From contig NZ_FNGD01000012.1 in the NCBI RefSeq assembly GCF_900102895.1, positions 62,001 to 126,000 of the forward strand: a DNA stretch of 64,000 bases, written 5' to 3'. Of the stretch, positions 28,900-37,551 are shown piece by piece; the first letter of the stretch is position 1, and every line of letters starts with the position of its first letter. The position numbers and the translations under genes were made by a program. The notes under the pieces were generated by a model. It saw only the letters and a list, made by a program, of their open reading frames with translations, made no database searches and was not told the DNA's origin. Origin of the DNA: Arthrobacter sp. ov407 (GTDB taxonomy: Bacteria > Actinomycetota > Actinomycetes > Actinomycetales > Micrococcaceae).

Positions 28900-30075
28900 C
28901 TACCCTTCAGCGCGGGGAGCGCCGGACGATTCGCGCCGGCCCTGCCATGTCGGATCCGGCCCTGCCGGGCGCCCGTCGATCCAGCCGACGGGCAATCCCA
29001 GGCCGTTGACGCTTTCGGGTGACCCGGTCTCCGCGGCGCCGACCACCGCTACGGCGGTCACGTTGAGCTGGGCGGACAGCACACCGACCCAGCGCGCAGT
29101 GTCCTCATGCTTGCGTCCGGCGTCGACCACTACCCAGACCTGGTCGGCGGAAAGCGCGGCCAGGGACTGCACCCGGGCCAGGGCGTTGCGGGCTTTGCCG
29201 AGTCCGAACGCCACCATGACGGTGCGCTCCGTCACCACCGCGTGGGCGCGCGCGGCCGTGGCGCTTTGGCGTCCGTCGACGTGCAGGTGGCCATAGGCGG
29301 AGAGCTCGCCGGCGGTCCGCACATCGGCACCGCCGGCCGCCATGGACATAGCCAGGGCGGTGTCCATGGCGTCCTCCCCCAGCCCGACCAGGACCACGAG
29401 ATCGCCGACGCCGGTCAGCGGAGCTGGGGCGCTCAGCGCGCTGCCCGCTGCGTTGCCGGGCGCGGCAGGCGGCGCAGCGGCGGAGGCCGGGACGCCGGGG
29501 TTACTGAAGGCGACGGCCGGTTCTGCCGGGGTCCGGAGCCCGGTGCCGAGCTGTTCCAGAAGTTCGGCGAAGTCCCGTGACTCGGTGGATACGCCCGCAG
29601 TTGCGGTCCGGTGCAGGCTCAGCTCAACGGCGTCTGCCTCTTCCAGCAGGGCGGCGATGGCGGCGCCCTGAAGGTGATGGGACGGGAGGTGACCGGACGG
29701 GAGGTGATCGGACGGGCCGACGGCGGGCGGGGCCGCCGCTACAGCCGCGGCGTCGGCGTCGTACTTCCCGGCGCCGGGGACATTGCCCGCGGAAGCCGTC
29801 CCGGCGTCGGCCTCCCCGGCGGGACCACTGGCGGCCGTGCCCGGCTCGGTCCCGGCCAGGATGTCGGCGTCGGGCACTACCTCACCGGTGACTACCTCGT
29901 GCTTGGACTGGATCTCGATCATGGCCTCGTACCGGTCCTGGGCGAAGAGCCCGGCGATTCCTGGGCTGCTGACGCGTTCGGCGGACACAATCCGGGCCGC
30001 GGGCCCGTACAGCTGTTCTGCTTTGCGGCGGATTTCCTCAAGCGAGGCTCCCTTAAGCCGATAGAGGTTCGGCAT
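28900..30075 (-). CDS. FlhF-like protein with degenerate GTPase domain
   Basis: 391 residues. The N-terminus (1-55; NLYRLKGASLEEIRRKAEQLYGP, AARIVSAERV) resembles the FlhF B domain. An Ala/Gly/Pro-rich linker with repeats of GHLPSHHL type spans about 60-220. The C-terminal part (about 222-380) has the rhythm of an SRP-type GTPase (VLVGLGEDAMDTALAMSMA, VWVVVDAGRKHEDTARW, VNGLGLPVGWIDGR), but the P-loop is missing: the Gly-Lys-Thr of a normal GxTGxGKTT is replaced by GLGEDAMDTA. It therefore probably does not hydrolyse GTP. The gene overlaps the flhA end by 23 bases, the classical place for flhF. Confidence 0.65.
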   Translation of the reverse strand: MPNLYRLKGASLEEIRRKAEQLYGPAARIVSAERVSSPGIAGLFAQDRYEAMIEIQSKHEVVTGEVVPDADILAGTEPGTAASGPAGEADAGTASAGNVPGAGKYDADAAAVAAAPPAVGPSDHLPSGHLPSHHLQGAAIAALLEEADAVELSLHRTATAGVSTESRDFAELLEQLGTGLRTPAEPAVAFSNPGVPASAAAPPAAPGNAAGSALSAPAPLTGVGDLVVLVGLGEDAMDTALAMSMAAGGADVRTAGELSAYGHLHVDGRQSATAARAHAVVTERTVMVAFGLGKARNALARVQSLAALSADQVWVVVDAGRKHEDTARWVGVLSAQLNVTAVAVVGAAETGSPESVNGLGLPVGWIDGRPAGPDPTWQGRRESSGAPRAEG

Positions 30076-32101
30076 GGCGCACCACTCCTACTGTTTCGAT
30101 CCGGACGTTGGCGGAGGTCACCTCGCGGTAGGACAGCACGGGCACGGACCCGGGCTGCGCGCCGATGAGGCGGTGGATGGCGGGCCGGAGCGCCGGTGCG
30201 CACACGAGCACGGCCTGGCGGTTGGCGGCGGCAGCGGCGTCGACGGCGGAGCGCACCGAGCGCAGCACGGCGTCGAGCCTGTCCTGCCCCATGACGATCT
30301 GGCTGCCGCCTTCGGCGGGCCGCATGTCCTCGAGCATGTGTTGCTCCAGGACGGGATCGATCATGATGACGTTGAGCACGGGGCCGTCCATGAACTTGGC
30401 CGTGAGGGCGGGGCCGAGTGCCTGCCGGGCGGCCTCCACGAGCGATTCCGGATCCGTGGAAATCTTGGCGCGGAGCGTGAGTGCCTCGTAGATCCGGGCG
30501 AGGTCGTTGATGGGCACCTGTTCATCCAGCAGGCCCTGGAGGACGCGCTGCAGCTCGGCGAGGGAGAGCAGGGCCGGGGTCAGTTCGTCGACGGCGGAGG
30601 GGCTTTGCTTGCGCACTCCCTCGGTCAGCACGCGCACGTCCTCGCGGGACAGCAGCCGGGCAGCGTTCGCCGCGACGATCGAGGACAGGTGGGTGACCAG
30701 GACGGAGACCCGGTCGATCACCGTCGCACCCGTCATTTCGGCGTTGTGGCGCATTTCCCCCGGAATCCACTTCCCGGCGAGCCCAAACACGGGTTCAATC
30801 ATCGCCGGGCCGGGGAGCGAGTCGAGGTTGTCGCCCAGGGCGAGCATTTGGCCGCCGGGGGCCGTGCCGCGGCCGGCTTCCACGCCGGCAATCCGGATGG
30901 CATACGTGGCGGGCGGCAGGTCCACGCTGTCCCGCGTCCGCACGGGCGGGATGACGAGGCCCAGTTCCATGGCGATCTTGTGCCGGAGCGACCGGACCCG
31001 GGCCAGGAGGTCGTCGGAGGCGCCGGAGACCATGTCCACAAGGTCCGGTGCCAGCAGGATCTCCACGGGGTGGATGCGCATGTCTTCCAGCAGCTTCTCG
31101 TTGGGATCCTTTTCCGGGAAGTTCAGCGCGGTCGACTCAGCCTCCCGGGCTGTCTCCGCGAGCTGCTGGCTTGCCGCGGTCCGGCGGGAGGCGATGATCA
31201 GGCCGACTCCGACGACGACGAACGGGATGGGCGGCATGCCGGGGATCATGGCCATGGCGAGGGCGGCCACGCCGGCGATCATGAGCGCGTTCGGCGACTG
31301 CAGCAGCTGCGTGGACGCCGTCCGGCCCATGTCCGACTCTGCGTTGGACCGGGTCACGATCATGCCGGTGGAGACGGCCATGAGCAGCGCCGGGATCTGT
31401 GTGACGAGTCCGTCGCCCATGGTCAGCAGGCCGTAGGTGTTCAGGGCGTCGCCGATTTCGAGGCCGCGCTGCACCATGCCGATGGCGATGCCGCCGACGA
31501 AGTTGATGATGATGATGATGATGCCCGCGATGGCGTCGCCCTTGACGAACTTCGAGGCGCCGTCCATGGCGCCGTAGAAGTCGGCCTCGGCCGAGACCTC
31601 GGCCCGCCGTTCCCGGGCCTGGGTGTCGGTGAGGAGCCCGGCGTTGAGGTCGGCGTCGATTGCCATCTGCTTGCCTGGCATGGCATCGAGGGTGAAGCGC
31701 GCGCCCACCTCGGCCACCCGCTCGGCGCCCTTGGTGACCACGACGAACTGGATCACCACGAGGATGAGGAACACGACGGCGCCGATGATCATGGAGCCGC
31801 CGACCGTTACCTTGCCGAAGGCTTCGATGACCTGCCCGGCGTACCCGTTGCCCAGGACCAGGCGGGTGGACGCGACGTTGAGGCCGAGCCGGAACAGCGT
31901 GGCCACCAGCAGCAGGGACGGGAACACGGAGAAGTCCAGCGGCTTCTTGACGAACATGCTGGTCAGCAGGACCAGCAGTGCCAGCAGGATGTTGCAGACG
32001 ATGAGGAAGTCGAGCAGCGGCGCGGGTACGGGAACCACCAGCAGGAGCACGATCCCCACAATGCCGATGGGCACCACCAGCCGGTTCAGCCTGTTGTTCA
32101 T
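30053..32101 (-). CDS. flhA: Flagellar export gate protein FlhA
   Basis: 682 residues: about eight membrane segments (1-310) followed by a cytoplasmic domain. The conserved FHIPEP-type loop region is seen as VFPSLLLVATLFRLGLNVAST and DAMPGKQMAIDADLNAGL, plus RRAEVSAEADFYGAMDGASKFVKGDA in two blocks. The cytoplasmic part docks chaperone-substrate complexes and the ring drives export by proton motive force. The upstream gap to flhB is 118 bp and carries 12-bp repeats. The product is of standard length for the family (about 680-700). Confidence 0.97.
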   Translation of the reverse strand: MNNRLNRLVVPIGIVGIVLLLVVPVPAPLLDFLIVCNILLALLVLLTSMFVKKPLDFSVFPSLLLVATLFRLGLNVASTRLVLGNGYAGQVIEAFGKVTVGGSMIIGAVVFLILVVIQFVVVTKGAERVAEVGARFTLDAMPGKQMAIDADLNAGLLTDTQARERRAEVSAEADFYGAMDGASKFVKGDAIAGIIIIIINFVGGIAIGMVQRGLEIGDALNTYGLLTMGDGLVTQIPALLMAVSTGMIVTRSNAESDMGRTASTQLLQSPNALMIAGVAALAMAMIPGMPPIPFVVVGVGLIIASRRTAASQQLAETAREAESTALNFPEKDPNEKLLEDMRIHPVEILLAPDLVDMVSGASDDLLARVRSLRHKIAMELGLVIPPVRTRDSVDLPPATYAIRIAGVEAGRGTAPGGQMLALGDNLDSLPGPAMIEPVFGLAGKWIPGEMRHNAEMTGATVIDRVSVLVTHLSSIVAANAARLLSREDVRVLTEGVRKQSPSAVDELTPALLSLAELQRVLQGLLDEQVPINDLARIYEALTLRAKISTDPESLVEAARQALGPALTAKFMDGPVLNVIMIDPVLEQHMLEDMRPAEGGSQIVMGQDRLDAVLRSVRSAVDAAAAANRQAVLVCAPALRPAIHRLIGAQPGSVPVLSYREVTSANVRIETVGVVRHAEPLSA

Positions 32102-32151
32102 GGTGCGGTCCTTTCACAGACGCTGATTCCCAAAGTTTTCATCCTGCCCGT

Positions 32152-32219
32152 CACGCTGCGTTGCGCGCTGTGTTTCGCGCGTTGCGCACCGTGTTTCCTG
32201 CTGTGTTTCGCACCGTGTC
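32152..32219. repeat. 12-bp repeats between flhB and flhA
   Basis: On the minus strand, directly after the flhB stop, GAGACACGGTGC, GAAACACAGCAG, GAAACACGGTGC and, after a 9-base interruption, GAAACACAGCGC follow one another. The unit is 12 bases, a multiple of three, and the flhB frame past its stop stays open for 22 codons. It could be a decayed tail of flhB or a slippage-made spacer. Confidence 0.6.
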
Positions 32220-33308
32220 TCATACGGCCGCAACCGTGCTGGTCATGCGGTGCATCCCGGCGGCGGCACCGCGGGCCTTGAGCGCAATGACGAACGCGAG
32301 GACGCCGGCCACCGCCCGGTAGAAGTCCACCGGGATCTCGTCCCCCAGCTCACAGGCTCCATGAAGGGCCCTGGCCAACGGGATGTCCTGGACCATGGGC
32401 ACGTTCTTCTCCTCGGCCTCTTCCCTGATCCTCGTAGCCACATGGCCGGAGCCCTTGGCCACCACGCGGGGCGCGGACTTGCCGGGCTCGTATTTGAGGG
32501 CCACCGCCACATGCGTGGGGTTGACCAGGACGACGTCGGCGTCGCCGATCGCCGCGATCATCCGGTTTCGGCTCATCGCCATCTGACGCGCCCGGCGCTG
32601 GGACCGGATGAGCGGATCGCCCTCGCTGCTCTTGTTCTCGTCCTGGATTTCCTTCTTGGACATCCGGGTCTTCTTGCGGTTGCGCCGCATCACGACGAAG
32701 AAGTCCGCCGCGGCCAGCACGATTCCAGCGGCCACCGCGAACTGGACCAGGGCAGAAATACCGCCTCCGGCGGCCTGCACCACTCCGGCGATTGGCAGCC
32801 CGCCGGCGGTCAGCAGCACCGGAACCAGCCCCTGCACCACGGTGTAGAGCACCAGCCCCACCACGCTGGCCTTCAGCAGCGCCTTGAGGCCGCCCCACAC
32901 CGCCTGGGCGCCGAAGATCCGCTTGATCCCTCCGAGCAGGTTGAAGTGTTCGAACTCGAGCCTGAATTTCTTCAGGTGCACACCGCCCTGGAGGGCGGAG
33001 CCGGCGAGGACGGCCAGGAACACGACGATCAGCAGGGGCCCGACGATCCCGGCGATGGACGCGAACCCGTCTTCCAGCGCCCGGACGGCTTTGCCGGGAT
33101 CCGGGGCGGACATGATCCCGCGGACGCTGAACAGCTGGTCCGTGGCGGCGTTGGCGGCCCGGTCCACGGTGCTGGGCAGCATGAGCGCGGCGGCGCCGAC
33201 GCCGAGCCACGCGGTGAGGTCCTGGGAACGGGACAGCTGGCCCTTGGAGCGGACCTCCCGCATCCGTTTGTCGGTGGCTTGCTCGGTCTTTTCCTGTGAA
33301 TCCGCCAT
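32220..33308 (-). CDS. flhB: Flagellar export protein FlhB
   Basis: 362 residues: four membrane segments (about 30-210) and a cytoplasmic domain with the autocleavage motif NPTH at about 263-266 (VLVNPTHVAVALKYEP). Self-cleavage at Asn-Pro switches export from hook to filament proteins, with FliK as ruler. N-terminal SQEKTEQATDKRMREVRSKG is canonical. The ATG overlaps the fliR stop by one base (TGATG). The C-terminal 20 residues are non-conserved. Confidence 0.97.
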   Translation of the reverse strand: MADSQEKTEQATDKRMREVRSKGQLSRSQDLTAWLGVGAAALMLPSTVDRAANAATDQLFSVRGIMSAPDPGKAVRALEDGFASIAGIVGPLLIVVFLAVLAGSALQGGVHLKKFRLEFEHFNLLGGIKRIFGAQAVWGGLKALLKASVVGLVLYTVVQGLVPVLLTAGGLPIAGVVQAAGGGISALVQFAVAAGIVLAAADFFVVMRRNRKKTRMSKKEIQDENKSSEGDPLIRSQRRARQMAMSRNRMIAAIGDADVVLVNPTHVAVALKYEPGKSAPRVVAKGSGHVATRIREEAEEKNVPMVQDIPLARALHGACELGDEIPVDFYRAVAGVLAFVIALKARGAAAGMHRMTSTVAAV

Positions 33309-34066
33309 CAGCCCACCCCCAGCACGGCTTTGGCCGCCTGCCCCGCGAGGCTGGAAACGATCCGTGGCAGGGCCAGGAACATGAAGCTGGCCAGCATCAG
33401 GGTGAGGAGGATCTTGAGCGGGAAGCCGAGCGAGAAGGCGTTCAGCGCCGGCGCCACGCGGGTCAGCAGGCCGAGCCCGACGTCGGCAAGGAACAGGACC
33501 ACCAGGAGGGGCCCGGCGATCTGCACGGCGGCGAGGAACATGCCGGACACTGCCGTGATGATGGCCTGCACCGGCTGGGCCAGGTCTATCCCCCCGGCCA
33601 AGGGCAGGGCGGCAAAGCTGCCGGTCAGGCCCGTGATGACCAGCTGGTAGCCGTCGGAGGCGAACAACAGGGCAAGCGCCGCCATCTGCAGAAGCCGGGT
33701 GAACTGTGCACCGTTGACCATCATTTGGGGATCGTAGGCCTGCGCCATCTGGAACCCGCTGAAAAGGTCGATCAGGCTGCCGGCGGACTGGATGGCGGAG
33801 AAGATCACCAGGACCAGGAATCCCAGGACGAGCCCGGTGACGAGCTCCAGGACCACACCGGTGACGAACGCGGCGGTGTCGCGGGGCGTGTAGCCGCCGA
33901 CTACGCGCTGCGTCACCGCCAGGCCGAGTCCCAGTCCCAGCATGGCCTTCACGCGCCCCGGGAAGGCCTGGTGCGAGAAGGGCGGTGCCACGATCAGGAA
34001 CGCGGTCATCCGGACCGTGGCCAGCAGCAGGACTTCCAGCCAGGTCGGGTCGATGGGAATGCCCAC
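33308..34066 (-). CDS. fliR: Flagellar export protein FliR
   Basis: 252-residue, six-segment membrane protein of the export gate, which forms the FliP5-FliQ4-FliR1 complex. Features such as RMTAFLIVAPPFSHQAFPGRVK near the N-terminus and GFQMAQAYDPQMM in the middle fit the family. It starts with GTG two bases after the fliQ stop, and its own stop overlaps flhB. Confidence 0.95.
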   Translation of the reverse strand: MGIPIDPTWLEVLLLATVRMTAFLIVAPPFSHQAFPGRVKAMLGLGLGLAVTQRVVGGYTPRDTAAFVTGVVLELVTGLVLGFLVLVIFSAIQSAGSLIDLFSGFQMAQAYDPQMMVNGAQFTRLLQMAALALLFASDGYQLVITGLTGSFAALPLAGGIDLAQPVQAIITAVSGMFLAAVQIAGPLLVVLFLADVGLGLLTRVAPALNAFSLGFPLKILLTLMLASFMFLALPRIVSSLAGQAAKAVLGVG

Positions 34067-34067
34067 C

Positions 34068-34343
34068 TCACAGGCCTCCGAGCAGGGACGGAATCTTCGC
34101 GAAGAGGTCGTTGGTGAACGAGACCATCTCCGAAATCATCCAGTGTCCGCAGACGATCAGGGCCACCGCGACCGCGGCCGCCTTCGGCACGAAGGACAGG
34201 GTGGCTTCCTGCAGCTGCGTGATGGACTGCAGCAGGGAGATGGCCAGGCCCACCACCAGCGCCGTGACCAGCACCGGCGCGGCGAGCTTCGCGGCCACAA
34301 TCATGGCCTGGAGGCAGATGTCCAGGACCGCGTTGGCGTTCAT
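34068..34343 (-). CDS. fliQ: Flagellar export protein FliQ
   Basis: 91 residues, two membrane hairpin helices, standard length. The conserved VGLAISLLQSITQLQEATLSFVPK segment (read in two parts) is characteristic of FliQ. ATG overlaps the fliP stop (ATGA). It is part of the FliPQR export gate. Confidence 0.97.
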   Translation of the reverse strand: MNANAVLDICLQAMIVAAKLAAPVLVTALVVGLAISLLQSITQLQEATLSFVPKAAAVAVALIVCGHWMISEMVSFTNDLFAKIPSLLGGL

Positions 34344-35206
34344 CCTGAGCCCGCATAGCTCTGGATGAGCGCGGTGATGATCAGGCCCCAGCCGTCCACG
34401 AGCACGAACAGGAGGATCTTGAAGGGCAGAGAGATCATCACCGGCGGGAGCATCATCATGCCCATGGACATCAGGGCAGCGGACACCACGAGGTCGATCA
34501 CGAGGAACGGGATGAAGATGACGAAGCCGATGATGAACGCGGCACGGAGTTCGGAGATCATGAACGCCGGGATGAGGGTCTGCAGCGGGACGGCCTCAGG
34601 AGTGGCCGGGTTCTCGGCCCCGGCGGCGCGGGACATCAGGGCGATGTCCTCTTCCCGCGTGTGGGCGAGCATGAAGTGCTGCAGCGGACCCGACGCGGCG
34701 CTGACCGCGCCGTTGAAGTCCAGCTTGCCATTGAGGTAGGGCTGGATTCCGAGCGTGTTCATCTCATTGATGACGGGCCACATCACAAAGATCGAGAGGA
34801 ACAGGGCCAGCCCGGCCAGGACCTGGTTCGGCGGGATGGACGGCAGGGAGAGCGCATTGCGGGTCATTGCCAGGACCACGAATATCTTGGTGAAGGACGT
34901 CATCATCAGCAGCAGCGAGGGCGCAACGGCCAGGAGCGTGATCCCGATCAAGGTCAGGACTGCGGAGGAGGGTTTGCCGTCCGCCCCGTTGATCTGGATG
35001 TTGACGTTCCCGCCGCCGGGATTGGCAGGATCGATCGGCGGCGCCGGCGGTACCGGGTCGATGGGTGCGGCGTGGCCCGCCGGGGCATTGAGCCACAGCA
35101 GGAGGAGGGCAAACAGCACGACGGCGAATCCCAGGCCCAGGAGCCTGAGGGATCGCGCGACAGCTGTTCGTGGGCGGGTGGTGCCGGTGGCGAGCGGGGA
35201 GATCAA
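34340..35206 (-). CDS. fliP: Flagellar export protein FliP
   Basis: 288 residues from the TTG that overlaps the fliO stop (TTGA); longer frames would run back into fliO. A leading hydrophobic segment (about 20-42) works as signal or anchor, then a periplasm-side spacer containing PPAPPIDPANPGG, then the FliP core beginning LTLIGITLLAVAPSLLLMMTSF with four membrane segments. Conserved QTLIPAFMISELRAAF and MSMGMMMLPPVMISLPFK stretches are present. It forms the export channel with FliQ and FliR. Confidence 0.95.
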   Translation of the reverse strand: MISPLATGTTRPRTAVARSLRLLGLGFAVVLFALLLLWLNAPAGHAAPIDPVPPAPPIDPANPGGGNVNIQINGADGKPSSAVLTLIGITLLAVAPSLLLMMTSFTKIFVVLAMTRNALSLPSIPPNQVLAGLALFLSIFVMWPVINEMNTLGIQPYLNGKLDFNGAVSAASGPLQHFMLAHTREEDIALMSRAAGAENPATPEAVPLQTLIPAFMISELRAAFIIGFVIFIPFLVIDLVVSAALMSMGMMMLPPVMISLPFKILLFVLVDGWGLIITALIQSYAGSG

Positions 35207-35832
35207 TTGCGGCGTCCGCTCCTGAGAGCGGCGGCAGCCTGCTTCCACGTGGAGCCGGCCAGGATGGAACCGTGCAGGGGCGGATGGCCCGAAGCGCCGC
35301 TGGCGCCGCCACGGGCGGCGGGGCCGCGGGCATGGGTGTTGCCGTGCAGGGAGCTGCGGCGGGAGGGCGGCAGGTCCCGGACGCCGTCCGGGCCGTCGGC
35401 GGCGTCGGGGCCGTCGGCGGCACCGGCGTCGGCGGCGCCACCGGCGTCGGCGGCGCCACCTGCCGGCCTGGCCGGCTGGCGGCTGAAGTTGTTTCCGGCG
35501 AGCGGGCTGGACTCGGCGAGGATCCGGGCGAAATCCCCGAGGCCGCGGCTGATGCCGGGAACCGGGACTTCTTCGGGTTCGGGCGGGACGTCCCCTGTGT
35601 GCAGGACGTTGACGGCGTGCTCGGTGACGCCCAGGAGGAAGCGCTGCCCGGCGGCGTCGACTACCACCACGGAGGCTTTTTGTCCGAGGCTCTGCCGGCT
35701 GACGATGGTCAAGGCACGGTCAGCCCGGCGCCGCCCGGCGCCTTGGCCCAGCCGGCGCTGGAGGAACCACATGAGGCCAAGCACCGCGCCCAGGGCCACG
35801 AGTACCCGTAGCCCGAGGATCAGTGCGTCCAT
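35203..35832 (-). CDS. fliO: Flagellar biosynthesis protein FliO
   Basis: 209 residues: one N-terminal membrane helix (about 4-23, LILGLRVLVALGAVLGLMWF), a small domain with the FliO pattern (RALTIVSRQSLGQKASVVVV, FLLGVTEHAVNVL), then a long low-complexity tail rich in Ala, Gly and Asp with tandem GAADAG-like units (about 135-165). FliO stabilises FliP during gate assembly. It follows the fliN stop with no gap and overlaps fliP. Confidence 0.9.
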   Translation of the reverse strand: MDALILGLRVLVALGAVLGLMWFLQRRLGQGAGRRRADRALTIVSRQSLGQKASVVVVDAAGQRFLLGVTEHAVNVLHTGDVPPEPEEVPVPGISRGLGDFARILAESSPLAGNNFSRQPARPAGGAADAGGAADAGAADGPDAADGPDGVRDLPPSRRSSLHGNTHARGPAARGGASGASGHPPLHGSILAGSTWKQAAAALRSGRRN

Positions 35833-36555
35833 TCAGCTGAGCCCCTCGGCGACATCGAGGATCCGGGTGATCCGCACCGCGTAGTCCTGGTCGAGGACCA
35901 CAACCTCGCCGTGCGCGATCAGGCGGCCGTTGAGCAGGACGTCGGCCGGGGCGCCGGCGGAGCGGTCCAGCTCGATGATCTTGCCCGGCTCCAGCGACAG
36001 CACGTCCCGGACCGACATCCGGGTGCGCCCGATCTCCACGGTCAGGGCCATTTCAATGTTGTTGATGCGGCCGAGCCGGCCGGCCACCTTGTCGCCGCCG
36101 GCGAACAAGTCCCCGGCGCGGTCCTGGCTGTTGCCGTGTTCGCGGAGCCGGACGGCAAACCAGGCCGCGGCGTTGCTGCCGTCGGAGAGTTCAAAGACAG
36201 CCGTGTCGGGGTCCGAGAGGAGCCCGGAGACGTCGGATTCCCGCAGGTCGGACAGGACACCGGCCCCGAAGACTGAGCTGGCGCTTTCCATCGCGGGGCG
36301 CAGCACATCGGTTACGGAGACGTGCCCCAGCTGGGACCCTGCCCCGGCGGCCTCGTCGAGGAAGGTGCGGTCGCTGAGCATGAGGGCGAGGTCGGCGGTC
36401 ACCGCGCCGACGAAGGTCGCCGTGACCGCTTGCCGGGCGTACGCCGCCGCGGACCGGGCAGGCACCAGGGCGACAACCTTCAGGGCCACCGGGCTCGGCA
36501 GCTCCTCGACGAGCCGTTCCGCCGACAATTCGTGCTTGGTCAGGGTGATGCTCAT
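35833..36555 (-). CDS. fliN: Flagellar motor switch protein FliN
   Basis: 240 residues. The C-terminal 75 residues are the SpoA/FliN domain (MALTVEIGRTRMSVRDVLSL, IIELDRSAGAPADVLLNGRL, GEVVVLDQDYAVRI), which forms the C-ring base. The N-terminal 150 residues resemble the CheC-like/FliN-Y extension rather than the short E. coli form. No CheC catalytic pattern could be verified. ATG overlaps the fliM stop (ATGA). Confidence 0.95.
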   Translation of the reverse strand: MSITLTKHELSAERLVEELPSPVALKVVALVPARSAAAYARQAVTATFVGAVTADLALMLSDRTFLDEAAGAGSQLGHVSVTDVLRPAMESASSVFGAGVLSDLRESDVSGLLSDPDTAVFELSDGSNAAAWFAVRLREHGNSQDRAGDLFAGGDKVAGRLGRINNIEMALTVEIGRTRMSVRDVLSLEPGKIIELDRSAGAPADVLLNGRLIAHGEVVVLDQDYAVRITRILDVAEGLS

Positions 36556-37448
36556 CGTTGGTTCTCCTCGATTGTGACAATTACTGCGGCCGCGCGGGAG
36601 CCGTTGCGGGCCGGGGCGGCGGTGGCCAGCCGGGTTCCGTCCAGGGTGAGGTCAAAGGGCCGGTTTTCCAGGTGCGGCAGGGTCAGGACGTCGCCGACGG
36701 CGAGTCCCAGGACCTGGCTCGGGGTAACGAACGACGTCGAGAGCCGTACCGACAGTTCCACCGGCACCTGCTCCAGCTGGGCGCTGACGCGCGCGGCGGC
36801 GTCGTCGCGGGAGTCGGTCGGGTTGACCTTCTTGAGCCGTCCCAGCAGGACGCCGGCCGGAACGGCCAAGGTGGCGGGGGCGTTGACGTCGCCGACGCTC
36901 ATGGTGAACGAGGCGACGATCATCAGTTCGCTCGGCGCGGCGGCCTGGGCGAACTGGGAGTTGTACTGGATCGTGTCCACCCGGACGGCCTCGCTGAGCA
37001 GCGGGCCCAGGGAGTAGCCGAGGTCCTCGAGGGCCTCGTCCATGAGGCCCTTGATCAGCGCCTGCTCGATCTGGGTGAACTTGCGGTCCGGCATGGGCGA
37101 ATCGTGGGAGGCGCCGAGCATGCGGTTGACCCAGCCGAGGGCGGCCGGGCCGGGGAACTGCACTACGAGCTTGGAATCGTGGGCCTCGACGGTGCACAGG
37201 ACCATGGCCGTGACGGCGGGCAGCGAGGCGGCGTATTCGTCGTAGCTGAGCATGCTGACGTCTTCAAGGCGCACCACGGACTTGACGCGGACCTTGGCGG
37301 TGAGCTGCGTGCCCCACTGGCGGGCGAAGGTTTCGAAGGCGAGCTCCAGCACTCGGCTGTGTTCGCGGGCGAGCGTCGCGGGACGGCGGAAGTCATAGAC
37401 GCTGACGGTCCGCTCCCGTGCCACTTCCCGCTCATCCAGAACACTCAC
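36552..37448 (-). CDS. fliM: Flagellar motor switch protein FliM
   Basis: 298 residues from GTG 37448. The middle domain shows FETFARQWGTQLTAKVRV, DEALEDLGYSLGPLL and the C-terminal SpoA domain VLGLAVGDVLTLPHLENRPFDL. A TTG at 37466 would add six residues but lies inside the -10 of the predicted sigma-28 promoter, so 37448 is preferred; the transcript would then be nearly leaderless. The N-terminal LDEREV may be a short version of the CheY-P-binding peptide, which normally contains a conserved ILSQxEIDALL; here it is clearly reduced. First gene of the fliM-to-csrA operon. Confidence 0.92.
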   Translation of the reverse strand: MSVLDEREVARERTVSVYDFRRPATLAREHSRVLELAFETFARQWGTQLTAKVRVKSVVRLEDVSMLSYDEYAASLPAVTAMVLCTVEAHDSKLVVQFPGPAALGWVNRMLGASHDSPMPDRKFTQIEQALIKGLMDEALEDLGYSLGPLLSEAVRVDTIQYNSQFAQAAAPSELMIVASFTMSVGDVNAPATLAVPAGVLLGRLKKVNPTDSRDDAAARVSAQLEQVPVELSVRLSTSFVTPSQVLGLAVGDVLTLPHLENRPFDLTLDGTRLATAAPARNGSRAAAVIVTIEENQR

Positions 37449-37456
37449 GGTTTCCA

Positions 37457-37484
37457 CTATCGGCAAGGGAACTCGTGGCGTAAG
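37457..37484 (-). promoter_or_regulatory. Sigma-28 (FliA) promoter for fliM operon
   Basis: On the minus strand CTTAC (37484-37480), a 15-bp spacer, then GCCGATAG (37464-37457). The -10 ends eight bases before the GTG of fliM. Confidence 0.75.
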
Positions 37485-37551
37485 CAGAACGTCTTAGGCA
37501 ATCCGCCGAAGGCAAAACCCAGCAGGCAATACGCCGCAAGCAATAGACGGC

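Noticed and set aside
30057..30064. GCCGATAG on the plus strand
   Set aside because: It lies inside the minus-strand FlhF-like gene, lacks a CTWAC at 15 bp and has no downstream gene on that strand.
28900..30075. Calling this gene flhF
   Set aside because: The P-loop is missing and the similarity is limited, so the symbol was withheld.
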